Positions 51,901 through 62,541 of a stretch of DNA of 64,000 bases are shown one piece after another (position 1 is the first letter of the stretch; every line of letters begins with the position of its first letter). The position numbers were made by a program, and so were the translations under genes. Under the pieces are notes generated by a model, which was not told the origin of the DNA, did not search any database, and worked only from the letters and a program-made list of their open reading frames with translations. Origin of the DNA: Plectrocnemia conspersa (Eukaryota; Arthropoda; Insecta; Trichoptera; Polycentropodidae); the NCBI GenBank assembly GCA_009617715.1, contig VTFK01000358.1:1-64000 (forward strand). Reading direction: 5' to 3'.

Positions 51901-54703
51901 CGCCCAACCACGAAAACAATCCTATGATTCAAGTCAACAGAGCAAAGTCAGAATCGCCGCCCAAAGACGAGGCCGGTAATCCTGTAAAAGGTTAGTAATT
52001 GTATTTGCCCTATAATGTATTTTTTATAATAATGGTTAACTTTTAATATATTTGCAGCTGTAGTAATGACTCACCATCGTGGAGGCGGTCCTCTTCGTCA
52101 TCGTTGCAATTCTGAAAGCGGCGGTAATTCATCGCACTATGCCGACCAAGAAGTGGCAGAGTTATTAGCTATGCTCCGCGAAGGCGAAAGTCTCGAAGAA
52201 CAAGGAGATATTTTGCAGTATTTGGTGGATACTCATGGATTAGATTTCAACACAGGTGATTACATTTATTTTATTTAATTACCTTGTCGAGAATTATAAA
52301 TCACTATTTTGTCAATCAAATATTTTGCTTAGGCATGCTGGAGATGGGCAGAGTTGTAACTGTGAAAGATCTGCTCAAAGGCTTATACGAGAAAGCTTGC
52401 CAACAAAAACTATGGGGACTCGTCCGTCACACGGCTGGAATGCTAGGAAAGAGAGTTGAAGATTTAGCAAAAGCAGTGACTGATTTACTGGTCAGACAGA
52501 AGCAAATTACAGTCGGAATGCCACCGTCAAACGAGCATACAATCACAGCACCGCTTCCTGAAAGCGATCTTCGACACCTCATCCATTTGGTATGATTGAC
52601 CGACTTAATCAATACTATATTAATTTTAACGAGCTTAATTTATGTTGGCATTTTAAGGCTTACGGCGATGATGAAAGTACTGCTATGTTGACCCAAGAAT
52701 TATTGGTGTACTTGGCGATGTTCATTCGCACAGAACCTCAGCTGTTTTTAGAAATGCTTCGAATTCGTGTTGGACTTATCATTCAAGTAAGTATTTTAAT
52801 TAAATATTAATATAGGAAACACCCAGATCGTTGAAACACAAATGGCATCTATGTAATAGTAGACAGTTTAAATATTTTTTTTATATCGTAATTTATTGAA
52901 TGAAAGAGATGCAACAAGATATAATTTGTCTACATAGTCTCATGACATTCAATACATGTTTACCAACTTAAAAAGTGCATGTATTAACGATACATGGAAC
53001 TTTCTGATCCATTATTATACTTGCTGAAGCAATAGACGTACATCACCGTACTGAATTCTCATTCATTGTAAATTTCAATGTGTTTTAATTCCTCACTACT
53101 TAAAAAATTATTGATTCATACTGCCAATTTACAGAACACTAGAGCGGTGGTTTTTTAAGATTTATATCTTCTCTTTAGTATAATAAGATACAGTCTGATT
53201 TTATAAAATACAACAATATTTTCGTGCTGTTCATATGTATTTTAAATAAATTTATTATTTTAGGTAATGGCTACTGAATTATCAAGGACGTTATCGTGCG
53301 ATGGAGAAGAAGCATCCGAGCATCTGCTTAATCTATCGCCTTTTGAAATGAAAAATCTTCTCCATCATATTTTAAGCGGAAAAGAGTTTGCTATTAATAG
53401 TGGTAAATTTATTTTTATTAATATATTTTTAATAATAATAATAAACGCAAATAAATAATAAAAAACAGCATAATAATGATATTTTACGGGCTTTAGTAAT
53501 ATGTACGTGTTTGTTGCAGTTAAATCTTTTTCACAGCTTGTTTCTGATAAAACTAAAAAAGGAAAAGGCAAGTTGGGAGTGTTAAATGATTTACTATTGC
53601 AAGCTGTCTCATTATTAACAATATTCTGTTATTTGACTTACAAACTTAGTCTAGATGAGTTCTTCCATAATTTTAACTTGTATTGTTCTTTAATATTATC
53701 TTCCTGTCTTATTTATTCCTGAATGATAATTTAATGCTATTTATAAATATATATAAAGATATATTATAATTTCAGTCGGCAGAGGAAACATATCAGTAGT
53801 TAGCCATAAATCTGGTAGAGTGAGTAAGAAATCTCAGATTGGAATAATCTTGAAAGAAGATGGCTCTGTTACTAATAATCTCGACGATGGAAGTATGATC
53901 TGTTTTTATTTAATAGTGCATTACAATTTTTTATTTGTGTATATTAAATAAACTTATTTTTAGATAATATGGGAGAACCTGATCGGCAAGGGCAATGGTT
54001 GCGCAGAAGACGACTCGACGGAGCATTGAATCGTGTTCCTAGAGATTTCTATTCTAAAGTTTGGGGCGTTTTAGAAAAGGTACAATGTCGATTTAATTAA
54101 ATAATGTATGAAGTTTATGTAGATATATTCTTATAATTTAATTTACAGTGCCAAGGGTTGGATATTGAAGGCAAACTTTTACCACAAAATCTAACGCAAG
54201 AGATGACATCGGGCGAATTGAAGTTTGCGTTGGCTGTCGAAACTGTTTTGAATTCTATTCCACAACCGGAATACAGGCAGTTGATTGTTGAAGCCCTCAT
54301 GGTACTCACTCTTGTTACCGATTATAACATAGCTCCGAATCTTGGAGGAACAATCGCCGTTGAACATTTGGTACATAAGGCAAATCAGATATTCTTAGAT
54401 GATCAGGTAAGATTAAAACTATTTAATCGTGTTATATTTCAATATGATTTTAATCCTTGTATTGTATTGTTTCAGATAAAGTGCAACGGTGATGCAACTC
54501 TATGTTGCGCTAAACCATCCAATCAAAGAGAAACTTCTGCAACCGGAGGGTTGCTCTGCGGAGGCGCTGCTTTTGTTTGCCAGCATTTTTATGACAGTGC
54601 ACCTAGCGGAAGTTATGGAACCATGACGTATATAACACGAGCCGTGGCTTCTCTTCTAGACTGCTTGCCGAAGACGGGAGAGATTGATTGCTCTATTAGT
54701 TAA
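42959..54703 (+). CDS. PHKA: phosphorylase b kinase regulatory subunit, alpha type (multi-exon)
   Basis: Coding exons: 42959-43220, 43334-44319, 44379-44592, 44657-44766, then either 47738-47885 or 48362-48509, then 50658-50822, 50875-51058, 51231-51372, 51872-51990, 52058-52255, 52333-52589, 52658-52786, 53264-53402, 53776-53892, 53964-54079, 54149-54406, 54476-54703. The product is about 1,256 residues, against about 1,235 in vertebrate alpha subunits. The N-terminal glucoamylase-like (GH15-type) domain shows [35 protein letters not shown] and [10 protein letters not shown]. The middle shows [11 protein letters not shown]. The C-terminal part shows [27 protein letters not shown] and [15 protein letters not shown]. 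It is a regulatory subunit of the calcium/calmodulin-dependent kinase that activates glycogen phosphorylase. The protein ends CSIS, a CaaX box consistent with the prenylated tail of this family. Phases agree everywhere except the exon 6/7 junction (see findings). The C-terminal linker exon set near 53.5 kb is uncertain. Confidence 0.95.
44964..45042. repeat. two adjacent perfect hairpins in intron 4
   Basis: Hairpin 1: arms 44964-44980 and 44987-45003, 17 bp perfect, loop 6. Hairpin 2: arms 45005-45016 and 45031-45042, 12 bp perfect, loop 14. Only one base separates them. Confidence 0.88.
45853..45999. mobile_element. 147-bp piggyBac-type MITE
   Basis: Ends are CACTAAGTTTAC and, inverted, CACTAGATTTAC (10 of 12 match). 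It is flanked by TTAA at 45849-45852 and 46000-46003. The duplicated block next to it (unit 1) has a single TTAA at 45358-45361 at the matching place. No coding capacity. Confidence 0.68.
46016..46227. mobile_element. 212-bp pogo-like MITE with long terminal inverted repeats
   Basis: Arms of about 50 bases start CAATAGACCC and, inverted, CAGCAGACCC. They continue through AATA.CACGGTAA and CGTGCTATTT.GGTGCGTG. Flanking TA dinucleotides at 46014-46015 and 46228-46229 fit Tc1/mariner/pogo target duplication, and the CAGTAGACCC-type end is typical of pogo-like elements. No coding capacity. Confidence 0.78.
46477..46721. mobile_element. 245-bp piggyBac-type MITE
   Basis: Ends are CCCTTTGGATGCTA and, inverted, CACTTTGGATGCTA. 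It is flanked by TTAA at 46473-46476 and 46722-46725. No transposase is inside. An internal palindrome, CAACGATATATCGTTG, lies near the left end. Confidence 0.75.
46978..47245 (-). mobile_element. 268-bp hAT-type MITE, copy 1
   Basis: Terminal inverted repeats CAGTGGCGTAGC / GCTACGCCACTG. A perfect 8-bp target duplication, CTTGGCCG, lies at 46970-46977 and 47246-47253, the hallmark of hAT insertion. G-rich and C-rich tracts sit near each end. It is the reverse-orientation relative of the element at 58251-58516. The open frame across it encodes nothing recognisable. Confidence 0.9.
47738..47885 (+). CDS. phosphorylase kinase alpha exon 5a (alternative)
   Basis: 148 nt, acceptor TTTTTCACTAG, entering in phase 0 and leaving in phase 1 (TTA G before GTATCT). 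It encodes [17 protein letters not shown], then [20 protein letters not shown] and a leucine-rich end. It follows TPQ of exon 4, and the join matches the vertebrate subunit, where TPQF is followed by a FY..LD.E..VEML type segment. This version is closer to the vertebrate alpha sequence than exon 5b. Confidence 0.88.
48094..48241 (+). repeat. 74-bp tandem duplication between exons 5a and 5b
   Basis: Units 48094-48167 and 48168 to about 48241 share long identical stretches (for example CACTATGTCTTCCTATCGAT) with only a few substitutions. The duplication is entirely within the 476-nt intron separating the two alternative exons. Confidence 0.92.
48362..48509 (+). CDS. phosphorylase kinase alpha exon 5b (alternative, mutually exclusive with 5a)
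   Basis: 148 nt, acceptor TTGTACAG, donor GTAAAC, entering in phase 0 and leaving in phase 1, exactly as exon 5a. It encodes [20 protein letters not shown], then [19 protein letters not shown]. It shares the spacing and the SW..(L/M)LGRP core with 5a but differs at most other positions. The open frame, matching phase and conserved core argue for a working exon, not a decayed copy. Confidence 0.85.
48510..50657 (+). other. intron between exon 5b and exon 6 of phosphorylase kinase alpha
   Basis: 2.15 kb, AT-rich. I looked for a third copy of the exon 5 cassette (the SW..LLGRP core) and saw none. No mobile element was recognised. Confidence 0.6.
53520..53640 (+). other. candidate optional exon in phosphorylase kinase alpha linker
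   Basis: After TTTGTTGCAG (ending 53519) a phase-1 entry gives [20 protein letters not shown], a lysine-rich reading that stays open for about 60 codons. However, no convincing donor in phase 1 follows, and exon 53264-53402 joins exon 53776-53892 directly in phase 1. It lies in the linker that is variable and alternatively spliced in vertebrate subunits. It may be an optional exon or chance. Confidence 0.3.
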
Positions 54704-54768
54704 ATTTGTTGCTGTGATTTTAGGAACATCTATGTTGAATAATAGATTGTTTAGTACCTGTTGTAACT

Positions 54769-54774
54769 AATAAA
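54769..54774 (+). terminator. polyA signal of phosphorylase kinase alpha gene
   Basis: AATAAA 66 bases after the stop codon at 54701-54703. Confidence 0.6.
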
Positions 54775-55307
54775 TTCTGTATCAAAGTAGATCGTTTAAA
54801 AAAAAGGTTAGCTATATTATCAAATAAATAAATAACGGCATATAAAAACAAATATCAGTGCCATACCTAAATTTATTATACTTATTATGTGTTATAACAT
54901 CATATAACCATGACATGTTTTAGAATATAAATTGTTTTATTGTGTTATCTGCACTCTTGTTGTAAAAGCACATATTAATTAGTTGTAGGAATAAAGTTAT
55001 ATGTATGTTTAACAAGAATATTTTTTTAAAGCACGGTGTAATGTTAAAAAATGTTTTTTGTGCCATAATTAGGTTTATTAATATGGAGATTATTATGAAA
55101 TTTAGTTGATTTATTAAAATCATATTTTATTTTTATAAAAAGTATTAATTTGAAAATAAAATGATGCTTTGTATTGTTGTTAATGTTCATTTTTATGTAA
55201 TAAATTTAAAAAAATACATATTGTGTTATTTGCATTCCTTACATTACTTCGAAGTTCATACAAACGGAACACTCGATTTCTTTTTAAGAATATTGTGATT
55301 AGTTTAA

Positions 55308-55562
55308 ATGGAACTGTGTTGTTTGGATAAAAATAGAGACTTAACTGGATTTATAAAGAATTATATCAAACAGGTGCCAAATGTACGGAACGGTCTGAAA
55401 TTTTTGATATACAATTTATCACCTTTTTTGTGGATTGGTGTGAATTTTTTACATTTCCACAAATCAGGAAACGATGAAGTTTTAGGCGACTTGAAATTCT
55501 TTCAGAGTATTTGCACAAATGCGGATTCGTTGGCTCTAAAAAGATGCCTAGAGTTCCTGTGA
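55308..55562 (+). other. unrecognised 84-codon open frame after phosphorylase kinase gene
   Basis: Starts MELCCLDKNRDLTGFIKNYI and ends CLEFL. It has a hydrophobic middle (LIYNLSPFLWIGVNFLHF). It is 0.6 kb downstream of the kinase gene on the same strand. No domain recognised and no upstream promoter signature. Could be a small orphan gene, an exon, or chance. Confidence 0.22.
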
Positions 55563-55564
55563 AG

Positions 55565-57715
55565 TGACATATTCAAATCTCGTTGCGAAATTTTATAATA
55601 TAAAAGTTTGACCGGCATTGTTTTAACCAGAAATATTTTCATCGAGTACAAGATTTAATTCAAATCCTTATAACTAAATTCACCAGTAGCTCTCGATATT
55701 TTTTTAATTTAATTTTCTAAATCTTAATTATGTTTTAAAACAATTAAACTTTAATTAGGTACATACTTATTGAATCTCAGACAAAATTTATCAAAGTTAA
55801 TAAATTGACCGGCTGCAAAATATTCTTAAAATTGCAGATATTTGCTTTTTAATTTGTGAATAATTATTTTTTTGAACTAACAGTGATATACTCAGTCAAG
55901 TGTTGCCTCTGAATGTAATATTTTTTTTATTTTTAATGGCTCAAGATTTTTTAACGATTCTTTAAAGAATTCGTCTTTTTTGTCGCGTGATATATTATAA
56001 TTTCGGGCGGTCATAAACTACTTTTTTTTATTGTTCAAACTGGCAAATATGGAAATATGTCTAGATGGAAATGAATTAATTCGTTGTATTTTTCAAGACG
56101 AGGATTACAAGTCATAAAATTCACAAAGCAGTAACTAGGATATAAAACTGAACATTTAAAAGATGAAAGTTATGATCACCTCGAATAATAAAGGAAAAAA
56201 TATTCCTTAATTTTCACTTTTAAGTTGCAAACTTTGGCTTCTTTTTTTAATATTCACATATCGAACAACAATCGACATTTGCTCTTTATTACTTTCATCT
56301 GGCGTACAGTTCACAATTGTAGAAAAAAACAAAGCATTTTTTCAATGTCCAAAATTTTACTTCGGCGTTCAATGAGATGATTTTCTTGCTTGATATTTTT
56401 TTCTAAATAATGCCTCTTATATGGATTTTGGGAGGCTCCAGACATAAAAATGCGCCACAAAATGTATTAGAGATTATTACGTAAAACATTTGCATAAACA
56501 TAAAACAGATCGACATTTTTTGTTTGCACATGACTAATGAATTAACAAGATAAATTTTATTTACATCTCGAAACTCGAGTCGGGAGTTGTTGATAGCTTG
56601 AATCATAATATTGATATAATATATGATTGGAATATGAGATCATTGCTCTTCATATGCGTTTTAGTTAGCAACAAATACTACATATGTATTTATTTTTGAC
56701 TGGAAGACGAAACGATGGCCTCTTCCTTGATGTCGTTAGAACCAATTAACATAATTATATAATTAGGGGAATCTCCTGCTCTTGAGCATTGCGTCAAATA
56801 ACTTGAAACCATACAATCAGTCATCTTGTCATATGTATACTCTGATTTATAATATATGTATCGTTAATATTATGTAACTTAATATAATTGATACGTAATT
56901 TGTTAGTCGCAGGAATCGAGTTATATGAACGTTTGTTTATTGAGATTTAATCATTGTCAATAAGGATTGATATTTGTATCATCCAAATAAATGATGCAAT
57001 AAAGTGATGATGTAATTTTGACATTCGATGCAAGAACAATAGATGCATTGTTGCCTCCTGTAATGCATAAAAAATGATAAAGGAAAGAAATAAAGAGATA
57101 GACACTTTGTATATACACTCGGAAAAAAGAGAGAGAGAAGTAAGACAATATAATGTCTATTCATTTACAAGTCTTTCGTCCAATCAATTCCTTCTTCCGG
57201 TCCTTAACAATCTGATCGATAAATATCGATCTTCATCTAGTCGCAGCTGTCACGTAGAGATTGTAATTATTTTATGTCGAATTCGTCAAATAAAACTGTA
57301 ACTTTACTAGAATACCTCAAACCGTCCACATAGTATTTTGCGATGGACTCGCAAATGTAATTCATCTAGTACCGCTAATATACAACAATATTTATCTTTA
57401 TTTCCGGTGTTTATTTACTCATTTTTTATCGATTCTTCGATGGGGGTTATTCATTGCGAGTTCTTTATTTATAATATTATATAATTTTAAATTGCATACA
57501 TATTTTTGAGGTCTCTATGTATTGGAATACACGGGTATATGAGCTATTTTTAAAAAGAGCCATGTACATCACTTTCCTGTAACGTTTACTATTTGCAGCC
57601 GCGCTAGTTTATGTAGGATCATCGATTTTATCTGATAAATATGCAAGGAATCTAAAAATAAAAGCGGAAGTCCACAAGCGTCGTTAATAATGAAAATGGC
57701 CTTTAGTGCAGTATT
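55565..57715. other. AT-rich sequence downstream of the gene cluster, no supported feature
   Basis: Short overlapping frames on both strands near 56.96-57.30 kb have no homology. Nothing else seen. Confidence 0.5.
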
Positions 57716-57720
57716 TTCCA

Positions 57721-59210
57721 AAATCTAGAAAAAACAGTCTCGAATCAATCCGGAAAATATTTTTTAAAATGTGTCATTTCAGTAAAATTATATTGGAATA
57801 CATTTTCACCAGTAGATATATATTTTTACCAGTGAAAATATAAATTATCTGGCAGGTGATTTTTTTATATGTAGTAATATATATATTTACATATTTATAA
57901 TTATTTATTTATATCCTATGTATAAATGTTACAGTGAATGTGTATTTTTTGATAAAGTTATATTTTCATTAGTCAAGTCCAAATACATTTTCACCAATAG
58001 AAAATATAATTTAACTAATAGGCGCTAATATGCTGCTCTAAAATGTTTATGAAGCTCAATTTGACATTTGCGAAACGTCCATTTGATATTCAAACCCAAA
58101 CCTAACCTAATTAAATTTTAAAACTAAAAATAGTTTTAGAGCTTTTATTAGGTGAAGTCCAAAATATAAACTAAGCCAACTCATCTTTCAGAAAAAAATA
58201 TGGGGATGAATATGTACATACAGTCATCGCATCTCACATATTGCTCTATACAGTGGCGTAGCTATGGTGGGGCGGAGGAGGCGGGCCGCCCCGGGCGGCA
58301 CTTGCTTGGGGGCGGCATATTCGCGATGGGATCGTCTAGTGTAGTTCTTAACCCTAAATGTACTAAAATATATATAAATCCATGAATAACAAGGTCTTAA
58401 TAATAACCAATTTATTATTTTAAGAAATGCTGATTTTAGGACCCTGCAAAAAATGTATGGGGGGGCGGCAATTTTAAGGATCGCCTTGGGCGTCACATAC
58501 CCTAGCTACGCCACTGGCTCTATAGTTTGTCTGCATTTAGATATTACACTTTTTTAAATATGATAGCTATCCTTACCGATATTATATGGACTTCTAATAT
58601 AAGAGGGCTGATAAAAATATATTCAAACCGAATTTCGGTCAATAGGAGAGCGCAAAAACAATTATCACTTCTCAGAAGGCGAAAATTCACGTCAAAAGCA
58701 ATAAAATCGTGTCGGCGGCGTCGCAGTGGTAACGCTCGGTAACGAGACGTTCGCCGACACGATTTTATTGCTTTTGACGTGGATTTTTGTCTTCTAAGAA
58801 GTGATAATTGTTTTTTGCGCACTCCTATTGGGCAAAATTCAGTTTAGATATGCTTCATTTGATTCTCACTTATTGTAAGTCGTAATATTGTTATAAAAGT
58901 CGTGATAAAATGTTTTCACTAATGATTTTATTGCTTTTGCTGTGGATTCTAAGCAGGGACTCCTTGAAAATTTAATAAAATATTTCGCATTTTAATTAAA
59001 TGGAAATATTAAAAAAAAATCACCACTGACTTTAATTGAGAACAGTTGCTAGAAGGGTTAAGCGCATTGTGAGTATCAATAGCCAATTACATAACAAAGA
59101 AGTGTTTTTTTTGCCTTACCTAGTGGTTCCCAAATTCACTATTTGGCAACACTAAGCAGCAAAGAAAACACGACTTATTATTAATATTATGAGTAGATAT
59201 TTTCAATAAT
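57721..59210 (+). repeat. dispersed foldback repeat family A, copy A2 (with nested hAT MITE)
   Basis: The longest copy. It has the same left blocks as A1, then the nested hAT MITE at 58251-58516, then a large inverted repeat with arms 58641-58718 and 58753-58829 (about 78 bp, about 90% complementary) around a 34-base loop. A right block, TTGGCAACACTAAGCAGCAA, near 59135-59170 matches the minus-strand copy at 23.7 kb. No open frame of note. Confidence 0.82.
58251..58516 (+). mobile_element. 266-bp hAT-type MITE, copy 2 (nested)
   Basis: Same terminal repeats and interior as the copy at 46978-47245, in opposite orientation. A perfect 8-bp duplication, GCTCTATA, lies at 58243-58250 and 58517-58524. 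It has inserted into a copy of the dispersed foldback repeat; the related copy at 23.7 kb (minus strand) shows the empty site as GCTCCATA (plus-strand TATGGAGC, 23834-23841). Confidence 0.92.
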
Positions 59211-59783
59211 TTTTAATGCCTAATTTAAAATATTTCGCATAAAATATGATTTCAGAAAATATGTCGCAAAGATGGCTAATTTTTATATTTATTTGTAGCA
59301 TATAAATGGTTAACTCGTACCTATTATTATTTATTCAAGAAATTATATTACGATGTTAAAAAATACATAAAATACCATTTTTGTCATGAGGTCCGGAATC
59401 ATTGTTTTCTCAGGGCTCGGGTTCCTTCTGAGTGGTCCTGCTCGCAGTTGAAATGCCGAAGACTAAAACTCAAAAGATTTATTATTCGTGAAATATTCCT
59501 TGAGGTTTGTAGGTCGTAAATGTTTTTTTACTGAATCTTGAAGAAAGATCACAGCTTATAAAAAATGAAAGGATGCCGCTCTTCTATTTTAAACAGATGT
59601 GTTGTATTTCGCAAATTGCTTAACGCATCTATTGGCAATAAAGTTAGATGATTTATGGATATAAATCTGTCTTCTTTAGGGTTGGCTCGTTGAGTAAAGA
59701 AATATTGGTCCAGATGGAGATAATCTTAACACTTAAAGCGCCGGAATCCGATTAACATGCTTTTTGAGGACTTAATCCTACAG

Positions 59784-60233
59784 TAGGGCTGCCATAATTG
59801 TCGGACTACCGACCGGCATACATCCCCCAAAAAAAAAATGTTAATGTTAAAAACAATTAAAGAAGATATTGATAATATGTATTCCAAGAGCAAAAAGTTG
59901 GGATTAATGGTGAATAATTTTGGAGCACTCAGTTTGACTGGAAAAATTTGATATTTTTTTGTGGATGCGTCTGTATCAAATCTAAAATAATATAATATAA
60001 ATTAATGGGCGATCTAATTTAATAAAACCAAATATAACCTTACATTTCATTCTTCTCTTGCCTTCACTCTCCCCCTTCTCTAACTTCGGTGACTTAATTA
60101 TCATCGCTCTTCTTTTTCAATATGCGTGAATTTTAAATCGAGCAGGACAAATGATTCTTGGATAGGGACACTGGGACACAAACCTCAAAACCGGGACATG
60201 TCCCGGTGCATCCCGGGACGTATGGCAGCCCTA
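59784..60233. mobile_element. 450-bp non-autonomous hAT-type element
   Basis: Ends TAGGGCTGCCATA and its exact inverse TATGGCAGCCCTA. The 8-bp duplication TCCTACAG is perfect at 59776-59783 and 60234-60241. The right part contains a self-complementary GGGACATGTCCC and repeated CCCGG motifs. No coding capacity. Confidence 0.88.
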
Positions 60234-60495
60234 TCCTACAGCCGAACGCTTGTTAACATGCTTTTCTGAAACTCGATTTTTAACAGACTCTTACTGACAT
60301 CTTTGATTATTTTAGGGCACTAAAAGGGATTAATTATATTTTAGATAGAATATTCTTCTAAGAGATGTCGATAATATATTTCTTTCCATACAAAATTAAA
60401 TAAATAAAAAATAATTAGTGGTTCGAGATTTTGTAAAAAAAAAATTTCTAATATAATACGTGTTTAAAGGATCTTTTGACAATGATATTTCTTAA

Positions 60496-62537
60496 CCCAT
60501 ACGTCACGGTGCCTCGAAATGAAAAATGACATCCGATGGGGTCGCTCAACTCCCCCAAACATTTCAAGTCAAAATATTGATGAATTCTTTATCAAATTTA
60601 TTTAAAAATGGATAATTCTAAGTATAAAATTTGTTATTCATGATAAGCTTCATCATCTGGTCAATATTTAGGATTTTTTAATTAATCATTACGACGCATA
60701 AGTGACGACGTAAACGCCGAGATTTCGCTGCAGACTAGCTTTGCAGGTATACGAGTGACTGCCGCGCGCTCGGTACATAAAACTACGGAGTAACCCAAAA
60801 AAATAAACAAGTATTTCATTTATTTATTATTTCAATTTTTGAAATAAAAAATTGTTGCAACATTTATGTTGTTAATATACAAAAAAGTCAATATATAAAT
60901 ACTATTTTGAAATTAAACTAAAAATTTGAAAAAATAAAACACATTTATTTTATAAACACAAAAAAATTCAAGTGTAACACTAAAAAATATGTTTATTTTA
61001 TACATATATATTAACATTTTATATTAATTTCAAATTTGTAAAAACTTTTTTCAAGCACACCTTTCTTTCGGATTGTGATATTTTGTGCAAATGATTATCT
61101 ACAAAAGTGAGAAATGACATTTTTGCTAATACGAGTTTATTGATATATAATTCAATTGCAATCAAATATTCACTCACCATTGTAATTTTCTCCACCGTAA
61201 TGGGAAATCTTCCAGGCAAACTCAATTCTTATCCATAAGTTTTTATGTGTATCGTGCTAATAATTTTAAAATAATAACTCGAAAAAATTACCATTTTCTA
61301 AAAAAATGTGTCATTTCTGAGATTCGGTACTTCCAGTGAGCCAGTAATATCTGACGGGAGATAATATTTACTCAAAAAAAATATGTTATGATTTCCTTAT
61401 AACAGGATAGAAAAAAATACAATATAATCTTACTAATCTGACAATCTTTAAATTCTCAGTAATCCATTATTATCTAATGGTTAATGGTAAGATACATTTT
61501 TAGTGTCTTGTACTTTTTATATATGTACATCGTATTTTTTATTTTCTGTAATTTTACTTCATTTCTAAATTAACCCTTTTACATTGGCATGCGTGTCCTT
61601 GCCAACAGTTAGAGGGCGAAATATTTCCCTGATTGCGGCTATAAAAATTGAAGGAATTGCCTAGCGAATCATTCAAATCGATTAAATTTGGTGAACGTTA
61701 TGCATGTATATGTAAATGAGTATGTAGCCACAGTTACTTTGGCAAATTGTAATAAATATTATATGAATACATATAAGAAATAACCTGCAGCTGCTCGGAA
61801 AAATAAACTATAAATTGTGATTATGTACACGTGAGTACAATAAAGCATTTATTAAAAAATATCTTCTCTGGTCAAACGATCATCAAATCTGAGCACCGAA
61901 AATCTATCTCTAGACATGACCGCTGAATAAAAATATCGTTTGTTGTCCATAATTCTTTGAACTGTATTTTACCCCCATTCAATCCTCCAGAAGATAATAG
62001 GATACCTATAAACGCTTCAACTTCGATACGATTTACGGGAGAAATGTATTTTTTGAAATGTATCGTATTCGCTACCACTCTCGTCAGAATCTTGCAAAAT
62101 TCTTAGCAACTCTTCGTCAGTTACAAACCGATCAGCTATTTTACAATTTCAAAAGTAACGCGAGAAATAAAATAATAACGATCGAATTTGGCAGTTCAAT
62201 TCGTACTGTATGTTTTTTTGGGTAACGGTGTAGTTTGCGATAAAGCGTTGAAGGAACCGCGTGGAGGGGGCGCCGCGCGAAATTCTTAGAAGGCGAATTT
62301 CTCTAAAAACTGACTCAGGTATACAAATCACACGGCGACAGTACCGATTAGAGTTGATTTTATTTTTTTCTCGCGATTGGAGATAATAAAGTACAATGAT
62401 TATTTTTAATATTTATTCTTTAAACTACTTTTGACAAATACAAAAAAGTTTGCGACAAATAGGATTTATATTAAATAAGTTATTTGAGAAAAACCAAAAA
62501 GTTGGGGGAGTCAATAGACCCCACAGGCACGGAAGGG
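60496..62537 (-). mobile_element. degenerate piggyBac-family element with both ends
   Basis: The left end after TTAA (60492-60495) starts CCCATACGTCACGGTGCCT and continues to GGGGTCGCTCAACTCCCCC. The right end, read inverted from TTAA 62538-62541, starts CCCTTCCGTGCCTGTGGGGTC and continues to GACTCCCCCAAC. The ends are thus clearly related, and TTAA flanks both. Transposase remnants lie on the minus strand inside. The length of about 2.0 kb is shorter than an intact element (usually 2.3-3 kb or more), consistent with internal deletion. Confidence 0.82.
61830..62150 (-). pseudogene. piggyBac transposase remnant
   Basis: Read on the minus strand, 62150 downwards gives DRFVTDEELLRILQDSDESG, the acidic N-terminal motif of piggyBac transposases. 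It continues almost directly into PVNRIEVEAFIGILLSSGG and FKELWTTND, the start of the DDE_Tnp_1_7 domain. The usual residues between these blocks are missing, an internal deletion of the spacer. Near 61880 a frameshift separates the last block from LRFDDRLTREDIF. The catalytic aspartates of the later domain are not found intact. It is a fragment, not a working transposase. Confidence 0.82.
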
Positions 62538-62541
62538 TTAA

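Noticed and set aside
58527..58822. Overlapping arginine-rich open frames on both strands
   Set aside because: They are the two sides of the foldback inverted repeat read as codons.
61019..61225. 68-codon minus frame inside the piggyBac element as transposase C-terminus
   Set aside because: Does not show the cysteine-rich C-terminal pattern of the family; left unassigned.
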